The notes under the pieces are model-generated. The model saw nothing but the letters and a program-made list of their open reading frames with translations. It was not told the origin of the DNA and ran no database searches. From a virus, in the IMG/VR virus record IMGVR_UViG_3300028748_000174, positions 1 through 20,243 of that record: a DNA stretch of 20,243 bases; one strand, given 5' to 3'. Of this stretch, positions 6,232 to 14,739 are shown in pieces (the first letter of the stretch is position 1; each line of letters starts with the position of its first letter). Position numbers and translations under genes: made by a program.

Positions 6232-8295
6232 TCAGGTGTGCAGAACGATCGGCACTGTCGTGGCGGCGAGCGGACAGTCGAGCACCCAGGCGCTGCCGAG
6301 ATCGCCCCCGATGTTCCAGCCCGGCGGGCTTGGCAAAGCCGAGAAATTATCGGTCACGACGTTGCCGCGACCGATAAAGCCATGGCCGTAGGGGTAGAAC
6401 AGCAGGCATTCCGTGGCCGGGTTCACCAGCGGGCTGGCCAGCGTGATCTGCAGATGCGTGGCGTCCACCCTGATGCAGGCGACGGCCGTCCGGACCGTGC
6501 CCGGCGAGGCGACGGACCCGCCATCCATGACGGCAAAGCCCGCTCCGTGCGCGGCGAGCAACGGTACGCGCAGATCGGTGCCGGCGTCGTGGACCACGGT
6601 CAGTAGCACGGTGGTCGGGCTGGTATACTGTGCGCTCGCGATGCGCGGGCCACCTGCTGCGGGCACGCCAACGGGAATGGCAGCAATCGAATCGCCCCCG
6701 CGCGACGACAGGATTGCGCGCGCCACCACCGGCGCCGCGAGCCGGGCAAAGCCTATATTGTCGATGCTGTCGAGGTGATTGTAATCGCCGCCGGACCACG
6801 TTCCGTCACCGTTCGGCGCCGCGCCGCGGGGCAGCGCGCCCGCGGTCATCGGCAGGCCGATCGCCACGTTCTGCGTGGCGTCAGCCGCAAGCGCCGCCAC
6901 CGCCTCCCGGTGCATCTGTGTGCCGTTATCGGTGCCGGAGCCGAATGGCATGGCGTTCCACCAGATCAGCGGCAAGGAGCCGGCGGTTGCGCCTGGCACC
7001 ATGCCGCGCTCCAGCGCCAGCCATCGCCTGGCCGCCGCTTCGAATGTCGCCTTCTCGGTGTAGGCGCGCGTGCTGTCGGTTTCCGACCACCACCAGACGA
7101 TCGCATCGCAATCGGCCAGATCCGGGGCGGACTGCGCGGACATGAAGGTCTGCACCCATTGCCCGTCGGCACCCTCGGCCCAGGTGGATGGGTCGCTGCC
7201 ATCGCCGGGGTTGTGCACGAAGTCACCCGCATAGGGCGGGGCCGCATAGATGCCGTGACCGCCGACCTCGGTGGCGCTGCCTACTGCGTTCGAGGCGAAC
7301 ATGCCCCAGGCAAGCGCGCCCAGGTACCAGGCCACGCCCTGCGCCAGCAGCATCCCGGCGCCGTCGGAAAGCGTGGCGTACACCGCGTTGGACTGCCCGG
7401 TGAACAGAAGCACAACCCCCTTGCGCGGGCCGCGGGTCCAGCGCGCCGCCGCGGTCAGCAGCGTGGCGATGTCGGCGCCGGTCAGCGCTCGTTCCCAACT
7501 CGCCGCTTCATGAAACCAACATTGCGCGGCGCCGTTCGACGTGCCGTCATGCAGGAACAGCAATGACGCGGCGGCGGAACCGATCGGGTTCGCGGCTCCG
7601 GTGGCAACCTGCGTTCCGTCGAGCCACACATCCACGCCGGCGCCCGGCGTGTTGCGCAGGATAACCGAGTGCGTGTGCCGGCGCGTCAGGCTGGACGTGA
7701 GCACGGTTTGCTGCGCGCCCGGGAACAGGATCAGGCGGTTGCTGCCGCCAGCGCTGTCCGCCTGCAGCACCACGATGCTGCCGCTGGTCAGCAGGGCGAC
7801 CGGCTCGGAATCCTTGCCGCTCGACTGCCGCCAGTTGGGGCGCGACCAGACCAGGAACCGCGTCCATGCCTGCCCCGAGGCCATCGAAATCCCGGACACG
7901 CGAAACCCCAGGTCGGGATCGAGCGAGGGCGTCCAGGTGCCGCCGGCGACGGTGGCGCCGAGTCCGCCCAGCAACCCGGACAGACGCGGCGTCGCCGTGG
8001 CGTTCTGTCCGCTGCCGGCCGCGCGGTACACCGTCATCGGCCGTCCGCCGCCGCTGTTGTCCGTCAGGCTCCCGACCGTGCTGTTCCAGGCCGGGATCGC
8101 GTTGCCGTTGGCATCAAGCATGCCCCCGTACGAGCTGGCATCCCACCAACCCGACAGACCGGCGATGCCGGACGCGCTCGGGCCGGAGCCGGTAGCCGAA
8201 CCGCCGCCGGCCCCGGCGAGCCGTTGCCAGAGCGCGACGGCGCCATTCCCGGCAAGGGCCATCGCTCTGCCGGGTGCGACGAGTGCCACGGACAT
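6232..8295 (-). CDS. Tail-associated LamG-like / SGNH (sialate O-acetylesterase-like) protein
   Basis: Product of 687 residues. The N-terminal part (about 44-285) looks like a LamG/concanavalin-type domain: it opens GLSGWWDASS (46-55) and ends with FHEAASWERALTGADIATLL (261-280). Next is an SGNH-hydrolase-like domain (about 292-535): LLFTGQSNAVYA (296-307) with nucleophile candidate S302; IVWWWSETDS (399-408) at the QGE-D block, with E405 and D407 kept; and DYNHLDS (504-510) with candidate catalytic D504/H507. A beta-rich C-terminal region (540-687) follows. Such phage proteins remove acetyl groups from capsule or O-antigen sugars during adsorption; the substrate here is unknown. The start is ATG 8295 with GGGGGA upstream, 13 bases after the FN3 fibre gene. 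It is the last fibre-class gene before lysis. Confidence 0.82.
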   Translation of the reverse strand: MSVALVAPGRAMALAGNGAVALWQRLAGAGGGSATGSGPSASGIAGLSGWWDASSYGGMLDANGNAIPAWNSTVGSLTDNSGGGRPMTVYRAAGSGQNATATPRLSGLLGGLGATVAGGTWTPSLDPDLGFRVSGISMASGQAWTRFLVWSRPNWRQSSGKDSEPVALLTSGSIVVLQADSAGGSNRLILFPGAQQTVLTSSLTRRHTHSVILRNTPGAGVDVWLDGTQVATGAANPIGSAAASLLFLHDGTSNGAAQCWFHEAASWERALTGADIATLLTAAARWTRGPRKGVVLLFTGQSNAVYATLSDGAGMLLAQGVAWYLGALAWGMFASNAVGSATEVGGHGIYAAPPYAGDFVHNPGDGSDPSTWAEGADGQWVQTFMSAQSAPDLADCDAIVWWWSETDSTRAYTEKATFEAAARRWLALERGMVPGATAGSLPLIWWNAMPFGSGTDNGTQMHREAVAALAADATQNVAIGLPMTAGALPRGAAPNGDGTWSGGDYNHLDSIDNIGFARLAAPVVARAILSSRGGDSIAAIPVGVPAAGGPRIASAQYTSPTTVLLTVVHDAGTDLRVPLLAAHGAGFAVMDGGSVASPGTVRTAVACIRVDATHLQITLASPLVNPATECLLFYPYGHGFIGRGNVVTDNFSALPSPPGWNIGGDLGSAWVLDCPLAATTVPIVLHT

Positions 8296-8308
8296 GCAAA
8301 TCCCCCGC

Positions 8309-10972
8309 TCAGGTGAAGGTGAAGGCGCTGGGGAACACGCAGGCCGCCACTACGTTGGCTCCCACGTCCTTGGCGATCGCCCACAGGAAGTAGTTGCCAG
8401 GCGTGCCGGGTCCGTTGACGTAGGCGCCCCAGTAGTTGTGTCCGTTGTTGCTGAACTGGGCGCCCGGTTGCTGGGACGAGGTCGGTGAGATTGTGTTGCT
8501 GGCGGACCAGACGAACGCCACACTGACCGGCACGGCATGGCCGCCGTCGGTCGAGGCGCTGTTGTCGTTCGCGTTTACGCCGATACCGCTGGCTGTCGAG
8601 GTCCAGGTCGAACCCGTTGCGGGTAGCCATCCGGGTGTCAGCACGTAGTTGCTGGCTGCCGCCGTGGCGACGCTGGACAGCGTGGCCGCCGTCCCGGTGC
8701 CCGCTGCATTCGTTGCATACACCTGGAAGTCGTATGTCGCGCCGGGAGTCAAACCAGTCACGGTGAAAGTGGTCGCAGTCACTGCGCTGCTCGCCGTGGT
8801 CCAGGACGCGGCGCCGTGCAGACGACACTGCACCGTATAGCCGGCGACCGCGCCGCCTCCGGCAGGAGCCGTCCAGGACAACGGCACGGTACTGGTGGTT
8901 GCCGCACCGGCGGTCAGGGTGGTGATGGCGCCAGGCGCTGCAAGCGCGGTGGTGGCGGTGACGACGGCGGAGGCCGGACCGCTGCCGCCCGTATTGCTCG
9001 CGATCACTTCGAAGTCGTAGCTTGTGCTCGAGGTCAGGCCGGCAACAGTGTAGCTGGTACCGGTGGCGTTGCTGGTCGCCGTGGTCCAGGCGGTCTGTCC
9101 CGTCACACGAACCTTCACCGTGTAGCCGGATGGCGCGCCGCCGGCTCCAGGCGCAGTCCAGGCGAGCGGAACGGACACAGCGGAAGCGGTGCCCGCGGTG
9201 AGGCCGGTGACCTGGCCTGGCGGCGCCATCGGAGTCGTTGCACTGATGACGGGCGAAGCAGGGCCGGCGCCTGCCGCGTTCGTGGCGATGACCTGGAAAT
9301 CGTACTGCGTCGATGCCGATAGGCTGGTGACGGTGTACGACGCGGTGGCGACGCCCGTTTGCGCCATAATCCAATTCCCCGTGCCATGCGCACAATACTG
9401 CACGGTGTAGCCAGCGGCGGCCCCTCCGCCACTCGGCGCGGTCCAGGACAGCGCCACGCTGCTGCTGGTGAGCGTGCCGGCCGACAAGCCCATTGGCTGG
9501 CCCGGCGGCAGCGTCGCAGGCGCTGCGGTGGTGGTGCTGACCACGGAAGATGCTGGGCCGCTGCCTGTCGCGTTGGTCGCGATGACCTCGAAATCGTAGC
9601 CGGTGCTGGCCGACAGCCCGACGACGGCAAAGGTCAAGCCGGGTACGGCCGTCGCCGCCGCGGCCCAGGCACTGGTCCCGGTCACACGGTAGTTGACCGT
9701 GTAGCCGGAAGCCGGGCCACCGGCGCCCGGCGCTGTCCAGGACAGCGGCACGCTACTGCTCGTGACCGTACCGATCGTGAGGGCGGTAACCTGCCCCGGA
9801 ACCGGCAACACCATGCCCCCGCTGATCGCTGCGAACACGATGGTGCCGCCGGAATAGGCGCCGGCGCTGACCTCGGCGAGCTGGTTGGCTTGCAGTATCG
9901 ACGACCCGCTGGAAGTGGTCATGCCCCCCAAGGTGACGTTGCCGACCGATACGTTCAGGACGCGGCAGGTGAAACCCGTCGTGACGCCAATACCTGCCGT
10001 GACGGAGACGGGCTGTGAGCAAATCAGCAGATGGCCGGCAAGCGTCGCGTCCAATGTCAGGTTGGCCGTCACTTCGGTGACGGGCGCCTGGTATCCGGGA
10101 AGCTTGGCGGCGATCCAGGTCCATAGCGCTGACAGCGTCTGCACCCGCAGCGTGCTGCTGCCTTGGCCCACCCAGAATGCATCGGTGTCGCTCGCCGGTG
10201 CCGCCGCGGCGCCCTGGTCGATCGTTTCAGCGTTCAGCAGGTTCGCCAGTGTGATGGAATGGTCCGCACCGGCATGGCTGATGCCCACGAGGTCGGTCGC
10301 AGCCATCGTGGTGACCGCCGGCGCCTGCGTGATGCTGGTGCTGGATCCGGCCGCCCCCTGCGGACCCGTCGCGCCGGGCTGCCCGGCTTGCCCGGCTGGC
10401 CCTTGCGGACCCCGCAGATTGGTGCCGGTGTCGGTCCAGGCGGCAGCTTCCTTGGCAAACACCTTGCCGGTTGTCGCATTGAGGTAGCTGTCGCCATTCT
10501 TGCCGATGCCGGGCGCCGGATCGGCCGCGCCGACCAGGAAGCTCGGCTCGGTCGCACCGGTGCCGGTGGCGGCAATGATGCCGGTAGGATCGATCGTAAT
10601 ATTCTGCCCAGCCGAGAACAGACCGCGCAGCAAGCCAAGATCCAGCAGCTTGGGAGCGCCTGCGCTGTTGAGGACAACCTGGTCGGTGGTCTCGAGTGTC
10701 GGCTGAGGCGCGAACGCGGCGTGATCTGCCCCGTTCGCGCACAGCGTCGTTGCGTTGATGGCCAACCCGGTCCCGACCGAGACGGGTTCGGGGCCACCAG
10801 GCCCCATGCTTGTGCGCCCGAGCAGCGTGCCCTGGTCGGTGATTATGGCGGGTTGGGTGCCGGCAAGTAGCGAGCCGACGCTGACTGACCTGGCGCTGCC
10901 CCCTTGGCTGAGCGGTACCTCATCGGCGGCATTGGCCTGGGCCGCGGCCGGAAGCTGCGAGATTGTCGGCAT
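8309..10972 (-). CDS. Tail fibre with collagen-like stretch and four fibronectin type III domains
   Basis: Product of 887 residues. Layout: an N-terminal module (1-80, MPTISQLP...) shared with the next fibre gene upstream; DGDSYLNATTGKVF-type fibre sequence (about 157-187); a short collagen-like run of seven Gly-X-Y triplets (188-209); further copies of the N-terminal-type module (about 220-293); a beta-structured section (296-390); four tandem FN3 domains (391-485, 489-582, 584-677, 679-773), each with the SVPLSWTAP and YDFEVIATNA signatures; and a C-terminal tip (774-887) probably for receptor or surface binding. FN3 domains in phage tails are thought to bind carbohydrate loosely or act as spacers. 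The Shine-Dalgarno is weak (GGA, 9 bases before ATG). The 60-base gap to the preceding gene holds nothing I recognise. Confidence 0.88.
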   Translation of the reverse strand: MPTISQLPAAAQANAADEVPLSQGGSARSVSVGSLLAGTQPAIITDQGTLLGRTSMGPGGPEPVSVGTGLAINATTLCANGADHAAFAPQPTLETTDQVVLNSAGAPKLLDLGLLRGLFSAGQNITIDPTGIIAATGTGATEPSFLVGAADPAPGIGKNGDSYLNATTGKVFAKEAAAWTDTGTNLRGPQGPAGQAGQPGATGPQGAAGSSTSITQAPAVTTMAATDLVGISHAGADHSITLANLLNAETIDQGAAAAPASDTDAFWVGQGSSTLRVQTLSALWTWIAAKLPGYQAPVTEVTANLTLDATLAGHLLICSQPVSVTAGIGVTTGFTCRVLNVSVGNVTLGGMTTSSGSSILQANQLAEVSAGAYSGGTIVFAAISGGMVLPVPGQVTALTIGTVTSSSVPLSWTAPGAGGPASGYTVNYRVTGTSAWAAAATAVPGLTFAVVGLSASTGYDFEVIATNATGSGPASSVVSTTTAAPATLPPGQPMGLSAGTLTSSSVALSWTAPSGGGAAAGYTVQYCAHGTGNWIMAQTGVATASYTVTSLSASTQYDFQVIATNAAGAGPASPVISATTPMAPPGQVTGLTAGTASAVSVPLAWTAPGAGGAPSGYTVKVRVTGQTAWTTATSNATGTSYTVAGLTSSTSYDFEVIASNTGGSGPASAVVTATTALAAPGAITTLTAGAATTSTVPLSWTAPAGGGAVAGYTVQCRLHGAASWTTASSAVTATTFTVTGLTPGATYDFQVYATNAAGTGTAATLSSVATAAASNYVLTPGWLPATGSTWTSTASGIGVNANDNSASTDGGHAVPVSVAFVWSASNTISPTSSQQPGAQFSNNGHNYWGAYVNGPGTPGNYFLWAIAKDVGANVVAACVFPSAFTFT
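8654..9802 (-). repeat. Four tandem FN3-coding repeats (~285 bp each)
   Basis: Four diverged copies at 9518-9802, 9227-9508, 8942-9223 and 8654-8938 encode the four FN3 domains. The WTAP, GYTV, YDF-V-ATNA and GPAS patches recur at the same spacing. Copies differ throughout, so the array is old or under diversifying selection and not a fresh duplication. Confidence 0.85.
10346..10411 (-). repeat. Collagen-like Gly-X-Y run in the fibre
   Basis: Seven consecutive Gly-X-Y triplets (GPQGPAGQAGQPGATGPQ and onward, residues 188-209). In phage fibres such stretches form short collagen-like triple helices, implying a trimeric fibre. Confidence 0.75.
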
Positions 10973-11032
10973 TGCGTGAATCCGTACAAGAGAGAAGAGG
11001 GGAACGGACCGCCTGGCCGCAGGGCCGTATCG

Positions 11033-14000
11033 TCAGGCCAGAACCTGAGTGCCGCCGCAGACCGATATCCAGTGAGCGCCGTCGTAGAAGACCTCGACGC
11101 CAGTTCCCGCCGCGGCGGCCTCGCTCGGCTTGCGTCCGTTGCTGGCGAATGCCTTGGCACCTGCAACCGCGGTCGGGAGAGCGGCGACCGTGTAACTGGG
11201 CAGCACCGGCGGCGCCGCGAATCGCGGGTTGACGAGATTGGCGCGGAAGACCTCGCGCCAGGCGCCACTGCCATCCGCAACGATGTGGTAGCGGTCGTTC
11301 TGATGCAGAACCACGGGCGGGCAGTCGATCGTATCGGACCCAGCGGGGGCGATGGTGGCAGCCGCCGTGCCCAGAACGGAGAACGTGAAGCCTGAACCGG
11401 GAGCCATCGAGCTGGCAGCGGGCAGCGTGATCGTATAAGCTGATCCACTGCCCGCCAGAAAGACGATGTTGCCGGCTGCGGAACTGGTGAGCGTCGTAGT
11501 TCCGGCGCAGACCGTCTGCCAGCCGACCGCGATACCCTTGCCGACGATGCATGATTGGGTAGCCGCAGACCAGCGAAGCGAATTGGTCGTGTTGTCGAAC
11601 GCCAGCCGATAGCTATTGGTCGGTTCGAAGGCAATCGCATGACCGGCGGCCATTTTAATCGCCGCGGCGCCGGTCATCTGCTGGGCGGCGGTCGTATCCA
11701 GCACCGCTGTCGAGAACGGAATCGCGACGCGGAACACGCTGTAAGCATAGCCTGAGGAGCCGGCCGCGAGATAAGCCCCAATGATGGTCGAAATCTGGAC
11801 GGGGCTGCCGGTAGAACTGGCCTGGCCGACAACCAGGGACTGTATTGCTCGGTTATTTGCATCGTCGGCGCCGTTGCCGTACCAATCCATTTCGATGGTC
11901 AGCGCAGCGTTCACCGCACTTGAGGGCTGACCGGTGGTGTCCCGGTATTCAAGGCAGGCTGCCCACAACTGTGGCTGGGGCTGGCCGGTCGTCGTGGCTT
12001 GGCGGATCGTCTGGATGTAGCGCCCGACGTGCTGTGCCGGCGTCGCCGAGGACCCTGTCTGCGTGCCGCACCAGAGCAGGCGGTCCAGGCCGCCCCAAAT
12101 GTAATTGTTGGGAGCACCGTAGATGATCGTGTCGGTGCGATCGTTGCAACTGACATAACCGGCCGTGCCGCCGCTGTGATTCGCGACGTATGCGGCATGT
12201 CGCACGGCGAAGTCGGTAGGCTGCGAGCCGCACCGGCTGGCTTCGGAACTGACGCTGCTATTTCCGACAACGATGCCGGGCAAAAAATTCGCGGCGGGGG
12301 TGCCTCCGGAGATTGCGCTCGCCAGCGAGGTTCCGTCCGGCAGCGTCGTTCCATCAACGGCCCACTTTACCAGCTTGGTAAGCGAGATGCCCCACGTGTT
12401 TGGATTCTGCAGCACCGTCACGCCGTTTGGCACGAAGATCACCGAGCCGGCGGGGGCCGCCTGATAGGCTGCCTTGAATGCCGCCGTATCATCGGTCGTG
12501 CCGTCGAGCTTCGCGCTGTACGGCGCGGACTTGACGTTGATTTCTCCCGTCGTAGCGCCGCCGGCGGCATCGACGTATTGTTTCGTTGCTGCCTGCAGGG
12601 CGGACGTGGGATTGGCTGGCAAAGTCAGCGCGCCGGTCAGCGTCCCGCCGCCGAGTGGCAAGGCGGTCGCGACCTGTGCGTCCACATAGTGTTTGGTGGC
12701 GGCCTGGCTCGCAGCGGTGGGGTCGCTGGCCAGCGTCAAGACGCCCGTCAGCGTGCCGCCGCTCAGCGGCACCGCGGCGGCCACCTGGGTGTCCACATAG
12801 TGCTTGGTGGCGGCCTGGCTCGCTGCGGTAGGGTCGCTGGCCAGCGACAAAGCACCTGTCAGCGTGCCGCCGCCGAGCGGCAATGCGGTCGCAACCTGAC
12901 CATCGACATAGTGCTTGGTGGCGGCCTGGCTTGCCGCGGCAGGGTCGCTGGCAAGCATCAAGGCGCCCGCCAGCGTGCCGCCGTTCAGCGGCAAGGCGGT
13001 GGCCACCTGCGTATCCACATAGCGCTTCGTGGCCGCTTGGGTGGAGGCGGTCGGATCGCTCGCGAGGGTCAGGACGCCGGTCAGCGCGCCGCCGCTCTTG
13101 GGTAGCGCCGTGCCGAGCTGGGTATCGACATAGTTCTTGGTGGCGGCCTGCGACGCCGCGGTCGGATCCGCCGCGAGCATCAGCGGTCCGGTCAGGGCAT
13201 CGCCACTGCGCAGCACGCGCGCATCCGCGTATTGCTTGGTTGCCGCTTGCAGTTGCGACGCCGGGTCGGCGGCAAGCATCAGCGGGCCCGTCATGGTTCC
13301 GCCGGACTTCGGGACGGCCGTGGCAACCTGCGCGTCGGTGTATTGCTTTGTCGCGGCCTGCAGGGCACTCGTGGGGTCGCCAGCAAGCGTCAGCGCCCCA
13401 GACAGCGTTCCCCCCGTCTTTGGGACGGCCGTGGCAACCTGCGCGTCGGTGTATTGCTTGGTCGTGGCCTGCAGGGCACTCGTGGGGTCGCCGGCAAGCG
13501 TCAGCGCCCCGGCCAGCGTTCCCCCCGTCGTCGGGACCAGCGTTGCGACCTGATTGTCCACGTAGTTCTTCGTGGCGGCTTGCAGCGGCGCCGCGGGGTC
13601 GGAGGCCAGGGTCAGGGCGCCCGCCATGGTGCCGCCGCTGCTGCTGAGCGTGGACGCCGCATAGTCGGCGAGCCTGACCGCGCCAGATGCGCCGGTCGGT
13701 GTAACCAGCGTTTGCGAGGCGTCCACATTGGCAACCCCAGGCAAGCCGCTCATGAACTGGCCATACGTCACGGCGGTGTTCGTGCCGGACTGGCCGAGCG
13801 GCACGCTGTCTCCGGACGCTGGCACGGTTCCGGCCGGAAGCTGCGACACGGTGTAGGGAGCGGCCTGCGCCGACAGTGTCCCGTTGGCAAGCACAAGGTT
13901 GGCGCCAACGGCGAGCGTTTCCGGCGCGCCGGTGCCAGCGCTGCAGCGGCCCATCAGCGTGCCGGCGGCGATGGCGAGCTCCGGTTGCACGCCGGCCAGA

Positions 14001-14104
14001 ACTTGCGCGCGCGTGATCTTTCGGGCGGTGCCTGCCTGGCTCACCATAAGCTCGTCGTTGTCCGAGGCTGCGGTGGCGGGCGCGAGCTGATCGATCGTCG
14101 GCAT
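11033..14104 (-). CDS. Long tail fibre with ten ATKxYVD repeats and pectate-lyase-like entry motif
   Basis: Product of 1023 residues. Residues 1-80 match the N-terminus of the FN3 fibre (MPTIDQL, VSQAGTARKITRAQVLAG, GTLMGR); a second copy of the opening module is at 83-122 (YTVSQLPAG, VPLGQSGTNTAV). Residues 154-516 are ten ~37-residue repeats of the form SGGTLTGALTLASDPTAA followed by Q-AATKHYVD, the fibre shaft. LDGTTDDTAAFKAA (533-546) and VIFVPNG (555-561) resemble the start of pectate-lyase-like beta-helix domains, but a full beta-helix is not obvious. The end (970-1018, VAALPTAVAGAKAFASNG to VEVFYDGAHWISV) resembles a recurrent fibre C-terminal domain. ATG 14104 follows a GGAG at 11 bases. 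Neighbouring adaptor-like and fibre genes support a receptor-binding role. Confidence 0.88.
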   Translation of the reverse strand: MPTIDQLAPATAASDNDELMVSQAGTARKITRAQVLAGVQPELAIAAGTLMGRCSAGTGAPETLAVGANLVLANGTLSAQAAPYTVSQLPAGTVPASGDSVPLGQSGTNTAVTYGQFMSGLPGVANVDASQTLVTPTGASGAVRLADYAASTLSSSGGTMAGALTLASDPAAPLQAATKNYVDNQVATLVPTTGGTLAGALTLAGDPTSALQATTKQYTDAQVATAVPKTGGTLSGALTLAGDPTSALQAATKQYTDAQVATAVPKSGGTMTGPLMLAADPASQLQAATKQYADARVLRSGDALTGPLMLAADPTAASQAATKNYVDTQLGTALPKSGGALTGVLTLASDPTASTQAATKRYVDTQVATALPLNGGTLAGALMLASDPAAASQAATKHYVDGQVATALPLGGGTLTGALSLASDPTAASQAATKHYVDTQVAAAVPLSGGTLTGVLTLASDPTAASQAATKHYVDAQVATALPLGGGTLTGALTLPANPTSALQAATKQYVDAAGGATTGEINVKSAPYSAKLDGTTDDTAAFKAAYQAAPAGSVIFVPNGVTVLQNPNTWGISLTKLVKWAVDGTTLPDGTSLASAISGGTPAANFLPGIVVGNSSVSSEASRCGSQPTDFAVRHAAYVANHSGGTAGYVSCNDRTDTIIYGAPNNYIWGGLDRLLWCGTQTGSSATPAQHVGRYIQTIRQATTTGQPQPQLWAACLEYRDTTGQPSSAVNAALTIEMDWYGNGADDANNRAIQSLVVGQASSTGSPVQISTIIGAYLAAGSSGYAYSVFRVAIPFSTAVLDTTAAQQMTGAAAIKMAAGHAIAFEPTNSYRLAFDNTTNSLRWSAATQSCIVGKGIAVGWQTVCAGTTTLTSSAAGNIVFLAGSGSAYTITLPAASSMAPGSGFTFSVLGTAAATIAPAGSDTIDCPPVVLHQNDRYHIVADGSGAWREVFRANLVNPRFAAPPVLPSYTVAALPTAVAGAKAFASNGRKPSEAAAAGTGVEVFYDGAHWISVCGGTQVLA
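12557..13645 (-). repeat. Ten tandem ~111-bp repeats encoding the fibre shaft
   Basis: Copies are in phase at 111 bases; one unit is 12 bases shorter. Two neighbouring pairs are close to identical: around 13321-13428 versus 13432-13539, and around 12684-12736 versus 12795-12847. That pattern indicates recent tandem duplication or gene conversion. Other copies have diverged. Copy number is likely to vary between relatives. Confidence 0.9.
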
Positions 14105-14184
14105 GCCTGACGGAACTCCAAACAGGAAGCCCCGCGCAGCGGTCGCTGGCGGGTCCGGTGATGCCTGGGCAGAATTTTGGTGCA

Positions 14185-14205
14185 GGGCGGCGAGGGATGC
14201 CGCCC
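14185..14205 (-). terminator. Hairpin between adaptor-like gene and the long fibre gene
   Basis: GGGCGGC (14185-14191) and GCCGCCC (14199-14205) pair perfectly around a 7-base loop, 5 bases after the stop of the adaptor-like gene. On the minus strand it is followed by TGCACCAAAATTCTG, which lacks a U-run. It lies in a 106-base gap (14105-14210), the second largest in the operon, with nothing else recognisable. Partial terminator/attenuator or RNA-processing element. Confidence 0.35.
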
Positions 14206-14210
14206 ACTGC

Positions 14211-14738
14211 TCAGGAGGCGGCGAGAACGGGGTTTCCGTTCTGATCGGTCAGCACGGCGCCGGTGTTGGTCAGAATAGCCGTCGCCGGCGCAATCGGGAT
14301 CGACAGCTCCAATACTGGGAGCAGAATGCTGCGCTGTATGCTGCGGCCGTTCACCGTGGTGATCAGAATCGTTACGGTATAAACCGTGCCGGCCTGTCCG
14401 CCCGCAAGCCAAAGCACGACCACTGCCCCATCGGCAGTGACCTGGTTTACAACCAGATCGCCGGGGTTGCCTGGCGCTGTCGTTACGTCGAGCGTTGCGA
14501 TCGAGTCGCCTTTGTTGCCGACCAGCGCTGGCGTAATATCGAACTGGTAGTCAAGAATATCCTGAGGATCCTTGGTCGGCCAGTTCAATGGCGGAGGCGC
14601 GGCTGCCGTAGATCCGCGCGGTACCGGAATGAACGCATCCAGGACGACCGTACGAGCGGTGCTCGGCTTCCAGACATGGGATGCTGGCGTCGGCATAAGC
14701 AAGGTCCCCGGAACGGTTGACGGGTCGTTTGATATCAT
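14211..14738 (-). CDS. Fibre-tail adaptor-like protein
   Basis: Product of 175 residues. The core matches the pattern I recall for phage fibre-tail adaptor proteins: WPTKDPQDILDYQFDITP (53-70), GDSIATLDV (77-85), VLWLAGGQAGTVYTVT (108-123) and ITTVNGRSIQRSILL (126-140). Such proteins are thought to join fibres to the tail. The C-terminal 30 residues (NTGAVLTDQNGNPVLAA) are an extra tail of unknown role. Its ATG begins one base after the stop of the 97-residue gene, giving stop-restart coupling. It sits between fibre genes, as expected for an adaptor. Confidence 0.72.
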   Translation of the reverse strand: MISNDPSTVPGTLLMPTPASHVWKPSTARTVVLDAFIPVPRGSTAAAPPPLNWPTKDPQDILDYQFDITPALVGNKGDSIATLDVTTAPGNPGDLVVNQVTADGAVVVLWLAGGQAGTVYTVTILITTVNGRSIQRSILLPVLELSIPIAPATAILTNTGAVLTDQNGNPVLAAS

Positions 14739-14739
14739 C

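Noticed and set aside
12557-13645. CRISPR array
   Set aside because: The 111-bp repeats are contiguous, in frame and coding; there are no short repeats with unique spacers and no cas genes.
8309-14104. Diversity-generating retroelement acting on a fibre tip
   Set aside because: No reverse transcriptase, no template repeat and no C-type-lectin variable end were recognised in the window.
12489-14207. 572-residue minus-strand frame overlapping the long fibre
   Set aside because: It is the same 111-bp repeat array read in another frame, with His/Arg/Gly-rich composition and no independent start signal. The 443-residue frame at 8064-9395 is likewise a shadow of the FN3 region.
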